The notes under the pieces were generated by a model. That model was not told the DNA's origin and made no database searches. It was given only the letters and a program-made list of their open reading frames with translations. From NCBI RefSeq assembly GCF_039778605.1, contig NZ_CP156060.1, positions 231,501 to 295,500 on the forward strand: DNA of 64,000 nt, given 5' to 3'. Shown here in pieces: positions 1 through 9,946 of this stretch. A program made the translations under genes and the position numbers. Source of the DNA: Flavobacterium sp. WV_118_3. Lineage in GTDB: Bacteria > Bacteroidota > Bacteroidia > Flavobacteriales > Flavobacteriaceae. Positions within the stretch are counted from its first letter, which is position 1. Each line of letters starts with the position of its first letter.

Positions 1-869
1 TCATTTACAAAAACAGATGTCGGTACAAAGTCATTACGGTTGCTGGCTACCAATTCTCCAAAAATCTGATTGTAATTTGGTGAAAAGGAATTGAATTGCA
101 CCAAAGCATTATTGGTATTGGTGGTAATAACGCCGGCAGTAAAGGCACTTTCAATAGACGATTGTGCCAGAGAACTGTTTACATCTGATAGGTTAATGGC
201 TAGTTTTATTTTTAAGGAATTGGCAAATAATTTCCATTTAGTCACATTTCCATTGTATAGCAGGTCGCCATTTGAAAAGGAGGCATAGCTGTCGTCCAGT
301 TCGGCAATAGCGGAGTTTAAACGGTTTAGCAGATCCGGATAAATGGTCTGGTCGTCATCGTATTTGGGTAAAACTATATCCACCGGTTGTAGTGCTTCCG
401 AATACGGAATATCACCAAAGGAATCAACGAGTACCTGATAGGTATAAATGTTCAAGATCTCGATGATAGCCGATTTGTTTTGCTGTATTTTATCCCAGTC
501 TGCCTGAGCAATATTTTCCGGTTTGGCTTCGGTGTCGACTACTTCTTTTGCCGTTTTCAGGTTCCCTAAAACACGGGTGTATAATATCCGCCAGTGGTTG
601 TCCGGAATTCTTCGGCTGGTTAAATTGTAACGGGATTCGGCTCTGTATAGGGTTGCCGCCCAATATTGGGTAAAGTAACGGAATACATTCAGGTTGACGC
701 TGGGCGTGGTTAACTGATCAGTTAGCTCTTTCTGAGCGTTTGCCAATAGAGCCTCGGCCGAAGCAGCGTAGGTCTTACTGGTGTCGTCGTTAAAATTGTC
801 GTCATCATTAACACATCCTGTGAAAAAGAATGATGCGATTGCGATTATAGGGATTAATAACTTTTTCAT
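1..869 (-). CDS. SusD/RagB-like nutrient-binding outer-membrane lipoprotein (partial, N-terminal 289 residues)
   Basis: The gene starts at the ATG complementary to 867-869 and runs off the left edge, so its C-terminus is missing. The translation opens with a lipoprotein signal peptide ending in the lipobox-like FFFTGC, followed by an acidic stretch (NDDDNFNDD), as in surface-exposed Bacteroidota lipoproteins. The rest looks like the helical SusD fold, with phrases such as 'YQVLVDSFGDIPYSEAL' that are typical of SusD-like proteins. SusD proteins sit as a lid on a SusC TonB-dependent transporter and bind the glycan or peptide ligand. The SusC partner is immediately upstream with a 3-nt gap, so the two are co-transcribed. 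The ligand cannot be named because no neighbouring hydrolase is visible. Confidence 0.9.
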   Translation of the reverse strand, partial: MKKLLIPIIAIASFFFTGCVNDDDNFNDDTSKTYAASAEALLANAQKELTDQLTTPSVNLNVFRYFTQYWAATLYRAESRYNLTSRRIPDNHWRILYTRVLGNLKTAKEVVDTEAKPENIAQADWDKIQQNKSAIIEILNIYTYQVLVDSFGDIPYSEALQPVDIVLPKYDDDQTIYPDLLNRLNSAIAELDDSYASFSNGDLLYNGNVTKWKLFANSLKIKLAINLSDVNSSLAQSSIESAFTAGVITTNTNNALVQFNSFSPNYNQIFGELVASNRNDFVPTSVFVN

Positions 870-872
870 CTT

Positions 873-3800
873 TTAGAAATTTAATTTTACATTGAAAGAA
901 TACACTCTAATCGATGGCATTACACCACTTTGGTAGCCCTGAATGTTACCGCCGGAGGAACCTGCTTCAGGATCTGCATAAGGGGTGTGTTTTTGGATAA
1001 TCCACAAGTTGTTCCCGATTAGACTAAAGGATACTCCTTTTATAAATGAATGTTCCAGTAATTTCGATGGCATGGTATAGTTTAAGGCAACTTCTCTTAA
1101 TTTCACAAAAGAAGCGTCGTATACAAAGGCTTTTTCCGGATTGGAATCACCTCCGAATACATTGGCCGATGCTGTGGCATCTACCCGAATGTCATTTGGT
1201 GTCCCATCTTCTTTTACACCCGGAAGGATAATACCACCACCCTGGCTTAATGGGCTTCGTACCGGATTACCCAGGTCGTTAAGTCCTGCTGTTTCCGGAT
1301 ATAATCCGGTTTCCTGTCCGTAGGCCTGATCCAGTGAGAAAATACTACCGCCCTGGCGTACGTTGATCAGGAAGCTAAGGGAAAGGTTTTTGTACGTAAC
1401 TTTATTGGATACACCGCCAATCCAGTCCGGTTGGATATTTCCTAACACCTGATCCGGATTTGTAAGGTAAAGTCCGTCGTCGCCTACAACTGGGTTTCCG
1501 TTGGCGTCATATACATAATCGGTTCCGCGGATGGTTCCGTAAGGTTCTCCAACGGTCGCATTTAATGACGTACGCTGGAAGGTGGTTAATAACAGGTTGG
1601 TTCTTCCGGAATCCAAGGATAGTAGTTTGTTTACGTTTTTCGACCAGTTTACATTAATATTCCAGGAGAAATCAGCCGTTTTGATCGGAGTGGCACTTAA
1701 AGCAATTTCAATCCCTTTGTTTTCCAGTTCCCCGGCATTAATCTGTTTGGAGATATATTGCGTAGATGGCGATTGTGGTACAAAGAATATCTGATCTTTT
1801 GTATTCGTTTTATAAACGGAAGCATCCACGCTTAAACGGTTTTTAAATATAGAAGCTTCCAATCCTAGTTCCCACGAATGGGTGATTTCCGGTTTTAGTT
1901 TTTCAAATTCGATTAACTGATCGCTGTTTCCAAAAATAGGATTGTTGTTGATGGATCCGTTGTTTTGCTTGGCTCCCAATCGACCGTATACCGGATCGTT
2001 ACCCACACGGGCGTAGTTTAAACGCAATTTGGCAAACGACAGCCAGTCGGCTTTTAACATTTCAGAAAGAATAATACTGGTTCCGGCAGAGTAGTAGTCG
2101 TAACCACGGCTTGATTTTGGTAAAGCCGTCGATTCGTCATGACGGAAAGACCCTTCCAGATAAACCATTTTTTTATAGTCGATATTGGCCTGTGCATAAA
2201 CACCTGCTTTTTCGTATGGAATGGTCGATTCTACCGGCGGAATAAATACTTTTGAGTTGGAAAGACTATAAATACCGGGTACTAACAATCCTCCAGCTGT
2301 AGCGCCTTCGAACGAATACACATCGGCGCGGATAAAGTTAAAACCTCCGATAACCTTGGCGGAAACATCAGAACCCAAACTAAAATCATAGGTACCAATG
2401 ATGTCGTAGTTTTGTTGCAGGAAGTCGCGGGTGTACATTACATATCCGGACGATTCGGTTGCCTGATTGTTCGATTGTGTGATTCCGAATTCCTCAGCGT
2501 GACTACCAATTGCTTTGCGTAACTCTTGTTTGTCGTAAGAATAATCGATACCCACACGACCTAACAGGTTGAAGTTTTTCGTGATGTCAAAACTAATACT
2601 GGCTCCGGTTAGCAAACGTTTACGGTTGTCGCTGGTATAGTTTTCGTAACGGTCGAAGTACGGGTTGTTCCAAAAGTTGGGACGTAAATCGCCGTTGGTA
2701 GGGTCGATCTGGTTCCAGCTTACATTACTTCTCGTTCTGAAATATTCACTTCTTAAAGCTTGCATGTCGACGTTCACCGGCCACCATTGTCTGAAACCGG
2801 TCAGGATATTGTCGCCATATCCAACGCTGTTTCTACCGGTTACACTTTGATGGGTAAAAGTCATAAACGAATTCACCTTGATTTTGTCGTTCAGGTCACG
2901 GGTATAGTTACCACTGATCGTATTTTTTACCAGCTTACTGTTGGGCATAATGCCGGTTTCGGAATTGTTGGTATAGCTCAGGTTAAAAGCACTGTCGCTG
3001 TTACCGCCATTTAGGGAAACGTTGTTTACATAGGAAGTGGAGTTCTGGAAAAATGTTCCCGGTTTATTGGCAGCAGCTACCCAAGGTGTCGCTTTTCCGA
3101 AATTCGGATTTCCCGGTACAAAGGCATCCCATTGGTATACCATTAGCGATGGATTAAAAGCATTTCCATAGGAAGCATCGTCTCCTGTTGAGGCTACCAG
3201 ATCCGGAATACCGTCGCCGTTTACATCGGCACTGTAAATACTATCTTCTCCGGCATATCCTTGTCCGTATTCGGTTTGGTATTTTGGAAATGTAGATTTG
3301 TCATAATAACCCACTGATACGGTAGAGCTGGTTGAAATTCCGATTTCGGAATTTTTTCTTCCTTTTTTAGTGGTGATCATAATCGCTCCCTGTTGGGCTA
3401 AACTTCCGTATAGCGCTGTAGCAGCGGCGCCTTTTAGTACGTTAATCGATTCAATGTTGTTCGGATCAATATCTGCCGCAGCATTACCAAAATCATAACC
3501 GTCACGACCGTTTACAGCGTCCTTACTGTTTAGGTTGGCATTGCTAATCGGAATACCGTCGACTACGATTAAGGCCTGGTTATTTCCCGTAATGGATTTG
3601 GCACCACGAAGTATAATATTGGTCGAACCACCAAAGTTTGAGTTGATTTTTACATCCAATCCGGCTACTTTACCGGCTAAATTGTTGACAAAGTTTACCG
3701 TAGGAGAGGAGTTTACCGCTTCTCCTTCGAGTTTTTGAGAGGCATATCCCAATGATTTTTTGTCTCGTGTAATACCTAAGGCAGTTACAACAACACCTTC

Positions 3801-4103
3801 CAGTACTCGGGCTTCTTCTTCCAGTTTTACATTTAGTACTGTTGCATTCGCTCGTAATTCCTGAGTTTTCATACCGATAAAAGTATATACCAGTATCGCA
3901 CTCGGGCTAACTTTAACCTTGTAATTACCGTCAAAATCGGTTTGGGATCCATTGGTAGTTCCTTTTTCAACTACGCTAACACCGGGTAAAGGTAAACCAT
4001 TTGTATCGGTCACTTTCCCGGAAACGATTCTTTCCTGTGCAATCAAGTTTTGCACCAGTAACACTAAAAAAAGTGTTAAAAAAGATTTGATTTTTACTCT
4101 CAT
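873..4103 (-). CDS. SusC/RagA family TonB-linked outer-membrane receptor
   Basis: This 1076-residue protein has a signal peptide (residues 1-22, ending QNLIAQ). It continues with a carboxypeptidase-regulatory-like N-terminal domain (about 25-105: SGKVTDTNGLPLPGVSV), the SusC linker VVVTALGI, and a plug domain (about 115-230) carrying the SusC signature 'LRGAKSITGNNQALIVVDG'. A large beta-barrel follows and ends in the aromatic FNVKLNF. Such receptors import oligosaccharides or peptides across the outer membrane using TonB energy, with a SusD lipoprotein as lid. The susD-like gene follows after 3 nt. The gene starts at the ATG whose first base is 4103. No regulator (ECF sigma or anti-sigma) or hydrolase is visible on this side, so the substrate is unknown. 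Confidence 0.95.
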   Translation of the reverse strand: MRVKIKSFLTLFLVLLVQNLIAQERIVSGKVTDTNGLPLPGVSVVEKGTTNGSQTDFDGNYKVKVSPSAILVYTFIGMKTQELRANATVLNVKLEEEARVLEGVVVTALGITRDKKSLGYASQKLEGEAVNSSPTVNFVNNLAGKVAGLDVKINSNFGGSTNIILRGAKSITGNNQALIVVDGIPISNANLNSKDAVNGRDGYDFGNAAADIDPNNIESINVLKGAAATALYGSLAQQGAIMITTKKGRKNSEIGISTSSTVSVGYYDKSTFPKYQTEYGQGYAGEDSIYSADVNGDGIPDLVASTGDDASYGNAFNPSLMVYQWDAFVPGNPNFGKATPWVAAANKPGTFFQNSTSYVNNVSLNGGNSDSAFNLSYTNNSETGIMPNSKLVKNTISGNYTRDLNDKIKVNSFMTFTHQSVTGRNSVGYGDNILTGFRQWWPVNVDMQALRSEYFRTRSNVSWNQIDPTNGDLRPNFWNNPYFDRYENYTSDNRKRLLTGASISFDITKNFNLLGRVGIDYSYDKQELRKAIGSHAEEFGITQSNNQATESSGYVMYTRDFLQQNYDIIGTYDFSLGSDVSAKVIGGFNFIRADVYSFEGATAGGLLVPGIYSLSNSKVFIPPVESTIPYEKAGVYAQANIDYKKMVYLEGSFRHDESTALPKSSRGYDYYSAGTSIILSEMLKADWLSFAKLRLNYARVGNDPVYGRLGAKQNNGSINNNPIFGNSDQLIEFEKLKPEITHSWELGLEASIFKNRLSVDASVYKTNTKDQIFFVPQSPSTQYISKQINAGELENKGIEIALSATPIKTADFSWNINVNWSKNVNKLLSLDSGRTNLLLTTFQRTSLNATVGEPYGTIRGTDYVYDANGNPVVGDDGLYLTNPDQVLGNIQPDWIGGVSNKVTYKNLSLSFLINVRQGGSIFSLDQAYGQETGLYPETAGLNDLGNPVRSPLSQGGGIILPGVKEDGTPNDIRVDATASANVFGGDSNPEKAFVYDASFVKLREVALNYTMPSKLLEHSFIKGVSFSLIGNNLWIIQKHTPYADPEAGSSGGNIQGYQSGVMPSIRVYSFNVKLNF

Positions 4104-4630
4104 TTTGGTTTTTGATTACGGTTATACAATCAAATTTCTTAAAAAAATCATAACAAACCAAAAAAAGTGTAAAAAAAATACTAAAATGACTCTTTTTTGA
4201 CTATGTGAATTATCGGTTTAAAAAGTGCTTATCCGTTATTTTTCGGGCTCTAACGGGTGTAATTGTGTTAAAAATTTACATTTGTTAATAATTTGAATAA
4301 AAATACATAAAAATGCATTTCTGTATTAATTAACTTATATTTATGTGATTTATGTTTTAAATAAGTGAAAAGTGTTAGGGGGTAAATAGGGTGTTGTGGC
4401 TAATGTGTAGTGTGTTTTAAAAAAAAAGTAGTTTGGAACGAAAAACGGTGTTTTATTACATGCTGTTGCCGAATGAATTGCGTCAAAATGATGCGGTTTT
4501 TTGTGTTGCGGCGGATTCTTTTTGGGTGAAAAGTTTGGCTTTGTAATTAGAAATGGGAACCGGTTGCGGTGACGGTTGTGTAGTGTTCGGAATAAATGAA
4601 ATGCTAATCGCTTTAAAGGGCGGAGGGAAA
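4104..4630. other. 527-bp intergenic region upstream of the susC-like gene
   Basis: This gap lies between the Omp85-like gene and the susC-like gene, both on the minus strand. It must hold the susC promoter, but I found no perfect TANNTTTG box on the minus strand. The half nearest susC (4104-4380) is very AT-rich with A/T runs. The half from 4380 to 4630 is G/T-rich on the plus strand and has no convincing open frame. A plus-strand TACATTTG (4277-4284) matches the -7 consensus but has no obvious gene behind it. No terminator hairpin was recognised after the Omp85-like gene. Confidence 0.5.
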
Positions 4631-6295
4631 CTAAAACCGGGCTTTTACGCTAATGTGTATTATTGAATTGGAAAGCTGTATTTCGTTGTTTTTTGAACTT
4701 CCGTTGGCATAAATGATATTAAAAAGGCCTGTCTTTGTTAGTAGTCCGAAGCCGAAGCCTAATCCGAGCAGATTGTCCCGCATATTTGTGGTTTTGTCTT
4801 CGAAATAAGCAAAATCGGTTATGGAATAAACATAAATATTGGAAGCTAATAGGTATCGGTATTCAAAAAGTAATCCGGAATACAAACTGGCCTGTAAGCT
4901 GTTTTCGTTAAAGCCGCGTATGGAATTGATGCCACCGAAACGATATAACTCGTTAATAATGTAATGATCACTTTTTAAATAATACGTCTGATTCCGCAGG
5001 TTGAAAATGTTACGCCTATTGAGGTAGATGTTATGAGAAGCACTGAGTTGGGCGTAATACTGATCGTTGTTTTCGGCTTTTGTTTTTCGGCTACCGATTC
5101 CGGCTCTGAGAAAAAGGCTGGTTTTTTCCGGAAATAGAAAGTCTTCCGGATTGTAGTGTGCGTATTCGTAGGTTCCGGTTACGAAGGAGTTGTTGTAATT
5201 GCTAAGACTGCTGGAATTGGCTTTTTGTATGTCGACCGACTCGGTTTCCTGATAACCCAAAAATACTTTAGAGTTGTAATTAAAGTAATAGCCGAGGTTG
5301 ATGTCGGAGGAGGTGTTTTGAAAGGTGCTGTCCTGTTTGAATATTTTCAGGCTTCCTTTTATTCCCAGTGGACTTTTAAACAGATAAGGAATTTCGGCGC
5401 CTATAGTGAAGGTGGTTTGTTCTTTTCCGTCGTTTTTCCAGTATAGATTGAGTTTTTCCCCGGCATTTAGGATGTTGTTTAAAAGCAGGTCGAGATAACC
5501 GTTGAATTTTACGGAGCCGTTATCGTCGTTTGAAAAACCTACAAATCCGTCAAAGCGGTTTGGTCGCGCTTTTTCCAGGTATACGTATACTTTGGTGCTG
5601 TCGGTGGTGAATAGGATTTCCGGATATTTGATTTGATTGACAAAAGGCAGGGCGTTAAAGTTGCTGTGAATCTGTTTGAGGTTGTCCTGATTAAAAATGC
5701 GTTTTTGGTTTTGGCGGACGATGTTTTTACGGATGCCTTCCGGAAATTTAGGATAACCCGCAATGATGATGTCGTCCAGAATGCGTTTTTTTTCGGTGTC
5801 GATTTTTAATTCGGCAGATAACGTATTTTGATATTTTTTATGGTTGATCAGTTGGATGCTGCTTAAAGAATATCCTTTTTTTTCGAGTAGGTGAATATTG
5901 GTGTTCATAAAATCTTCCACTCCGGAAAGTGGAATGATCAGGGTGTCCTTATTTAAGTTGAGTAAATCGCGAACGGCAACGGTTGTATTTTTAGTGTATA
6001 TATAGATGTGATTGGTTTTTTTGCCCAGGTCGTATCGGAAAAGAAATGTGCTGTCGTTTACTTTTTTTTGATCCAGTAAACTATTTTCGAGGTAACCAAT
6101 CTTTACCAGGGTGTTGGAGAAATTGTGGCTTTCGTCGAGTATTGATTTGGTATTGCTATGTTTGGATTGGTAGCCGATACTATCGATCAATATGCTTTGT
6201 GTAGCGGAGTTGCCTTCGATTTTTAAATAGAGGTTCTGGGTCTTTCCCGATAGTGAAAGTAGTAGGAAAAGGGTAAGTAAAAATAGCTTTTTCAA
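4631..6295 (-). CDS. Omp85/D15 (BamA/TamA-like) family outer-membrane protein
   Basis: This 554-residue protein has a signal peptide (about 1-19, LLLSLSGKTQ). Its periplasmic N-terminal half contains POTRA-like sequence (about 140-245). A C-terminal barrel carries the Omp85 hallmark RGF (in 'SIRGFNENS', about residue 459) and ends in a terminal phenylalanine (VKARF), as barrel substrates of BAM usually do. Omp85 proteins insert or secrete other proteins through the outer membrane. This one is shorter than BamA (about 800 residues), so it is more likely a TamA- or ShlB-like accessory member than the essential BamA. It stands alone, transcribed away from rpsL. No partner exoprotein or inner-membrane TamB-like gene is adjacent, so its client is unknown. 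Confidence 0.8.
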   Translation of the reverse strand: MKKLFLLTLFLLLSLSGKTQNLYLKIEGNSATQSILIDSIGYQSKHSNTKSILDESHNFSNTLVKIGYLENSLLDQKKVNDSTFLFRYDLGKKTNHIYIYTKNTTVAVRDLLNLNKDTLIIPLSGVEDFMNTNIHLLEKKGYSLSSIQLINHKKYQNTLSAELKIDTEKKRILDDIIIAGYPKFPEGIRKNIVRQNQKRIFNQDNLKQIHSNFNALPFVNQIKYPEILFTTDSTKVYVYLEKARPNRFDGFVGFSNDDNGSVKFNGYLDLLLNNILNAGEKLNLYWKNDGKEQTTFTIGAEIPYLFKSPLGIKGSLKIFKQDSTFQNTSSDINLGYYFNYNSKVFLGYQETESVDIQKANSSSLSNYNNSFVTGTYEYAHYNPEDFLFPEKTSLFLRAGIGSRKTKAENNDQYYAQLSASHNIYLNRRNIFNLRNQTYYLKSDHYIINELYRFGGINSIRGFNENSLQASLYSGLLFEYRYLLASNIYVYSITDFAYFEDKTTNMRDNLLGLGFGFGLLTKTGLFNIIYANGSSKNNEIQLSNSIIHISVKARF

Positions 6296-6391
6296 AGACT
6301 AAATCGTTTTGGTAAAAATAACGCAAAATTTACAAAAAAGTATGCAGAAGTTATTTGTTGATTAATGTGGTTGAAAATTAATGATTTATGA

Positions 6392-6422
6392 TTTGATTTG
6401 TTGAAAATAATTTCTACATTTG
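6392..6422 (+). promoter_or_regulatory. promoter of the rpsL superoperon
   Basis: TTTG (6392-6395), a 19-nt spacer and TACATTTG (6415-6422) match the Bacteroidota primary sigma consensus TTTG-N19-TANNTTTG exactly. It lies 52 nt before the rpsL start and would drive rpsL-rpsG-fusA-rpsJ and probably the genes beyond. Confidence 0.8.
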
Positions 6423-6474
6423 CAACCCCGTAAAAAGCGGGAATTTAATAACGTTAGAAATTTTATTAAACATT

Positions 6475-6855
6475 ATGCCAACAATTCAACAATTAGTAAG
6501 AACAGGGAGAGCCCAGATAACTAAGAAGAGTAAATCGGCTGCTTTAGATTCTTGTCCTCAAAGAAGAGGGGTTTGTACGCGTGTTTACACTACTACACCA
6601 AAGAAACCAAACTCTGCAATGCGTAAAGTTGCGCGTGTACGTTTGACAAATGGTAATGAAGTGAATGCTTACATCCCAGGAGAAGGACACAATCTACAAG
6701 AGCACTCGATAGTATTAGTTAGAGGTGGAAGGGTAAAAGATTTACCAGGAGTTAGATACCACATCGTTCGTGGTGCTTTGGATACTGCCGGAGTTAACGG
6801 TAGAACTCAAAGAAGATCTAAATATGGTGCTAAACGCCCTAAAGACAAAAAGTAA
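6475..6855 (+). CDS. rpsL: 30S ribosomal protein S12
   Basis: S12 sits at the decoding centre of the 30S subunit and helps monitor codon-anticodon pairing. The 126-residue protein carries the invariant loop [18 protein letters not shown] and the later motif [13 protein letters not shown]. Both lysines that are commonly mutated in streptomycin resistance (in PKKPNS and VKDLPG) are the wild-type residue. It is the first gene of the superoperon and is followed after 26 nt by rpsG, the conserved str-operon order. Confidence 0.99.
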   Translation: MPTIQQLVRTGRAQITKKSKSAALDSCPQRRGVCTRVYTTTPKKPNSAMRKVARVRLTNGNEVNAYIPGEGHNLQEHSIVLVRGGRVKDLPGVRYHIVRGALDTAGVNGRTQRRSKYGAKRPKDKK

Positions 6856-6881
6856 TTTTTAAAAACTTTTAAAGAAAAGAC

Positions 6882-7358
6882 ATGAGAAAAAGACAGGCCA
6901 AAAAAAGACCTCTTTTACCAGATCCGAAATTTAACGACCAGTTAGTAACGCGTTTTGTAAATAACTTAATGTGGGATGGTAAAAAATCGACTGCTTTCAA
7001 AGTATTCTATGATGCTTTAGAGATCGTTGAGACTAAAAAGCAAGATGCAGAAAAATCCTCTTTGGAAATCTGGAAAGATGCATTAACTAATGTTATGCCT
7101 CACGTTGAAGTTCGTTCTCGTCGTGTAGGAGGAGCTACTTTCCAAATCCCGATGCAGATTCGTCCGGACAGAAAAATCTCTATGGCGATGAAATGGATGA
7201 TTCTTTATGCCAGAAAAAGAAATGAGAAATCTATGGCAGGGAAACTTGCTTCTGAAATCTTAGCTGCTGCAAAAGAAGAAGGTGCTGCTGTTAAGAAAAG
7301 AATGGATACTCATAAGATGGCGGAAGCAAACAAAGCATTCTCTCACTTTAGATTTTAA
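6882..7358 (+). CDS. rpsG: 30S ribosomal protein S7
   Basis: S7 nucleates assembly of the 30S head and contacts the E-site tRNA. The 158-residue protein has the family start MRKRQAKKR and the motif '[21 protein letters not shown]', which is diagnostic for S7. It lies between rpsL and fusA (19-nt gap to fusA), as in nearly all bacteria. In enteric bacteria S7 represses its own operon by binding mRNA; no such site was recognised here. Confidence 0.99.
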   Translation: MRKRQAKKRPLLPDPKFNDQLVTRFVNNLMWDGKKSTAFKVFYDALEIVETKKQDAEKSSLEIWKDALTNVMPHVEVRSRRVGGATFQIPMQIRPDRKISMAMKWMILYARKRNEKSMAGKLASEILAAAKEEGAAVKKRMDTHKMAEANKAFSHFRF

Positions 7359-7377
7359 TTCATAAGAAACATTAGAA

Positions 7378-9513
7378 ATGGCTAGAGATTTAAAATATAC
7401 TAGAAATATCGGGATTGCTGCTCACATTGATGCGGGTAAAACTACAACAACAGAGCGTATTTTATTTTATACCGGGAAAACACACAAAATTGGTGAAGTA
7501 CACGAAGGTGCTGCAACAATGGACTGGATGGAGCAAGAGGCGGAAAGAGGTATTACAATTACTTCTGCAGCTACAACTTGTACCTGGAATTTCCCAACTG
7601 AGCAAGGTAAAGCTACTGCTGATACTAAAGATTACCACTTTAACATTATCGATACCCCGGGTCACGTTGACTTTACAGTAGAGGTAAACCGTTCCCTACG
7701 TGTATTGGACGGATTGGTATTCTTATTCTCTGCAGTTGACGGAGTTGAACCTCAGTCTGAAACAAACTGGAGACTTGCTGATAACTATAAAGTTCCACGT
7801 ATGGGATTTGTTAACAAGATGGACCGTCAGGGTTCAAACTTCTTAGCAGTTTGTCAACAAGTAAAAGATATGTTGAAATCGAATGCAGTGCCATTGGTAT
7901 TGCCAATCGGTGATGAAGCAGACTTTAGAGGGGTAGTAGACTTGATCAAAAACCAGGCAATCGTTTGGCATGATGATACTCAAGGTGCTACTTTTGATAT
8001 CGTTCCAATTCCTGAAGATATGGTTGCTGATGCGAAACAATACAGAGCTCAGTTAATCGAGGAAGTGGCGGCATATGATGAAAACCTTTTAGAGAAATTC
8101 ATGGAAGATGAAAGCTCTATTACTGAGGAAGAAATCAACAATGCATTAAGAAGAGCAACTATCGACATGGCTATTATTCCAATGTTGTGTGGTTCTTCAT
8201 TTAAAAATAAAGGAGTTCAGTTTATGTTGGATTCAGTTTGTAAATTCTTGCCTTCTCCATTGGATAAAGAGGCTATCGAAGGTACAAATCCTGATACTGA
8301 CGAGCCGATCTCTCGTAAACCATCCGTAAGTGAGCCATTTGCTGCTTTGGCATTTAAAATTGCTACTGACCCTTATGTAGGTCGTTTGGCATTCTTTAGA
8401 GCTTACTCTGGACGTTTAGATGCAGGTTCTTACGTGTTGAATAACCGTTCTGGTAACAAAGAGCGTATCTCTCGTATCTACCAAATGCACGCGAACAAAC
8501 AAAATCCAATCGAATATATTGAGGCTGGAGATATCGGAGCTGCTGTAGGATTTAAAGATATCAAGACTGGTGATACATTATCAGATGAGAAACATCCGAT
8601 TGTATTGGAGTCTATGGTGTTCCCTGATCCGGTAATTGGTATCGCTGTTGAGCCAAAAACTAAAGCTGACGTTGATAAAATGGGTATGGCTTTAGCGAAA
8701 TTGGCGGAAGAGGATCCAACGTTTACAGTTAGAACTGACCATGCTTCGGGACAAACGATTATCTCTGGTATGGGTGAGCTTCACTTGGATATCATTGTTG
8801 ACCGTATGCGTCGTGAATTCAAAGTTGAGGTGAATCAAGGTGAGCCTCAGGTTGAGTACAAAGAAGCTTTCACGCGTTCTGCTCAACACAGAGAAACGTA
8901 TAAAAAACAATCTGGTGGACGTGGTAAATTCGGTGATATCGTATTTAGAATCGAGCCTGCTGATGAAGTTGATGGAAAAGTGCCTGTAGGATTACAATTC
9001 GTTAACGAAGTTAAAGGTGGTAACGTTCCTAAAGAATATATCCCTGCTGTTGAAAAAGGATTTAGAGAGGCTATGAAGTCGGGACCTTTAGCTGGATATG
9101 AAGTGGATAGTTTAAAAGTTACTTTATTGGATGGATCTTTCCACCCTGTGGATTCCGATGCGCTTTCATTCGAATTGGCTGCTAAAATGGGATATAAAGA
9201 GTCTGCTAAAGCTGCAGGTGCTGTAATCCTTGAGCCAATCATGAAATTAGAAGTGTTGACTCCGGAAGAGAACATGGGTGACATCGTTGGGGATTTGAAC
9301 CGTCGTAGAGGTCAGATCAACAACATGGATGACAGAGCAGGTGCTAAAGTTGTTAAAGCTAGTGTGCCGCTTTCTGAAATGTTCGGATATGTTACTACAT
9401 TAAGAACATTATCTTCTGGTAGAGCAACATCTACAATGGAATTCTCGCACTATGCAGAGACGCCAAGCAACATCTCTGAAGAGGTAATCAAAAAAGCAAA
9501 AGGTAACGCTTAA
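7378..9513 (+). CDS. fusA: translation elongation factor G
   Basis: EF-G is the GTPase that drives ribosomal translocation. The 711-residue protein has the P-loop [15 protein letters not shown] (about 17-31), the switch I/II elements RGITIT and DTPGHVDF, and the base-recognition motif NKMDR. The later EF-G domains II-V follow; '[15 protein letters not shown]' belongs to domain IV. Length is normal (about 690-720). Unlike in enteric bacteria, no tuf gene follows; rpsJ begins 11 nt after the stop. Confidence 0.99.
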   Translation: MARDLKYTRNIGIAAHIDAGKTTTTERILFYTGKTHKIGEVHEGAATMDWMEQEAERGITITSAATTCTWNFPTEQGKATADTKDYHFNIIDTPGHVDFTVEVNRSLRVLDGLVFLFSAVDGVEPQSETNWRLADNYKVPRMGFVNKMDRQGSNFLAVCQQVKDMLKSNAVPLVLPIGDEADFRGVVDLIKNQAIVWHDDTQGATFDIVPIPEDMVADAKQYRAQLIEEVAAYDENLLEKFMEDESSITEEEINNALRRATIDMAIIPMLCGSSFKNKGVQFMLDSVCKFLPSPLDKEAIEGTNPDTDEPISRKPSVSEPFAALAFKIATDPYVGRLAFFRAYSGRLDAGSYVLNNRSGNKERISRIYQMHANKQNPIEYIEAGDIGAAVGFKDIKTGDTLSDEKHPIVLESMVFPDPVIGIAVEPKTKADVDKMGMALAKLAEEDPTFTVRTDHASGQTIISGMGELHLDIIVDRMRREFKVEVNQGEPQVEYKEAFTRSAQHRETYKKQSGGRGKFGDIVFRIEPADEVDGKVPVGLQFVNEVKGGNVPKEYIPAVEKGFREAMKSGPLAGYEVDSLKVTLLDGSFHPVDSDALSFELAAKMGYKESAKAAGAVILEPIMKLEVLTPEENMGDIVGDLNRRRGQINNMDDRAGAKVVKASVPLSEMFGYVTTLRTLSSGRATSTMEFSHYAETPSNISEEVIKKAKGNA

Positions 9514-9524
9514 TTTTTAGGAAA

Positions 9525-9830
9525 ATGAGTCAAAAAATCAGAATAAAATTAAAGTCTTACGATCACAACTTAGTAGATAAATCTGCTGAGAAAATCGTAA
9601 AAACTGTAAAAAGTACAGGAGCTGTGGTAACTGGTCCAATTCCGTTGCCTACGCACAAAAAGATTTTCACTGTGTTACGTTCTCCACACGTAAACAAAAA
9701 ATCAAGAGAGCAATTCGAAGTGAGTTCATACAAAAGATTATTAGATATCTATTCTTCATCTTCTAAAACAATTGACGCTCTAATGAAGTTAGAGTTGCCA
9801 AGCGGAGTTGAGGTAGAAATCAAAGTGTGA
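9525..9830 (+). CDS. rpsJ: 30S ribosomal protein S10
   Basis: S10 is a 30S head protein; in other bacteria it also pairs with NusB in antitermination. The 101-residue protein has the S10 start '[18 protein letters not shown]' and the motif [28 protein letters not shown]. In enteric bacteria rpsJ heads the S10 operon; here it ends the fusA block and is separated from rplC by 116 nt holding a palindrome and a promoter-like box. Confidence 0.99.
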   Translation: MSQKIRIKLKSYDHNLVDKSAEKIVKTVKSTGAVVTGPIPLPTHKKIFTVLRSPHVNKKSREQFEVSSYKRLLDIYSSSSKTIDALMKLELPSGVEVEIKV

Positions 9831-9853
9831 TAAAACTCGCATTTTAAAGTATT

Positions 9854-9896
9854 TAAGCATTAAGTTTTTTTATTTAAAACTTAATGCTTACTTTTG
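9854..9896 (+). promoter_or_regulatory. perfect palindrome overlapping a promoter-like box before rplC
   Basis: A perfect 15-bp inverted repeat (arms 9854-9868 and 9876-9890, 7-nt loop TTTATTT) lies between rpsJ and rplC. The last two bases of the right arm are the first two of TACTTTTG (9889-9896), a match to the Bacteroidota -7 element, 50 nt before the rplC start. No U-tract follows, so a simple intrinsic terminator is unlikely. It may be a protein-binding operator, or an RNA hairpin in read-through transcripts, that tunes expression of the rplC block. The -33 position is only T-rich, without TTTG. Confidence 0.6.
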
Positions 9897-9946
9897 CGCA
9901 CTCTAAAAATAAAAATATTCAATAAGTAATTAATAATTAGTTTTAT

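Noticed and set aside
91..288. 65-residue plus-strand open frame at the left edge
   Set aside because: Antisense to the SusD-like gene, whose signal peptide, lipobox and partner position are convincing.
4312..4321. AAATGCATTT palindrome in the susC upstream region
   Set aside because: Ten bases in AT-rich DNA are expected by chance and nothing nearby supports a function.
8883..9284. 133-residue minus-strand open frame within fusA
   Set aside because: Antisense shadow of the highly conserved EF-G domain; no independent start signal or family resemblance.
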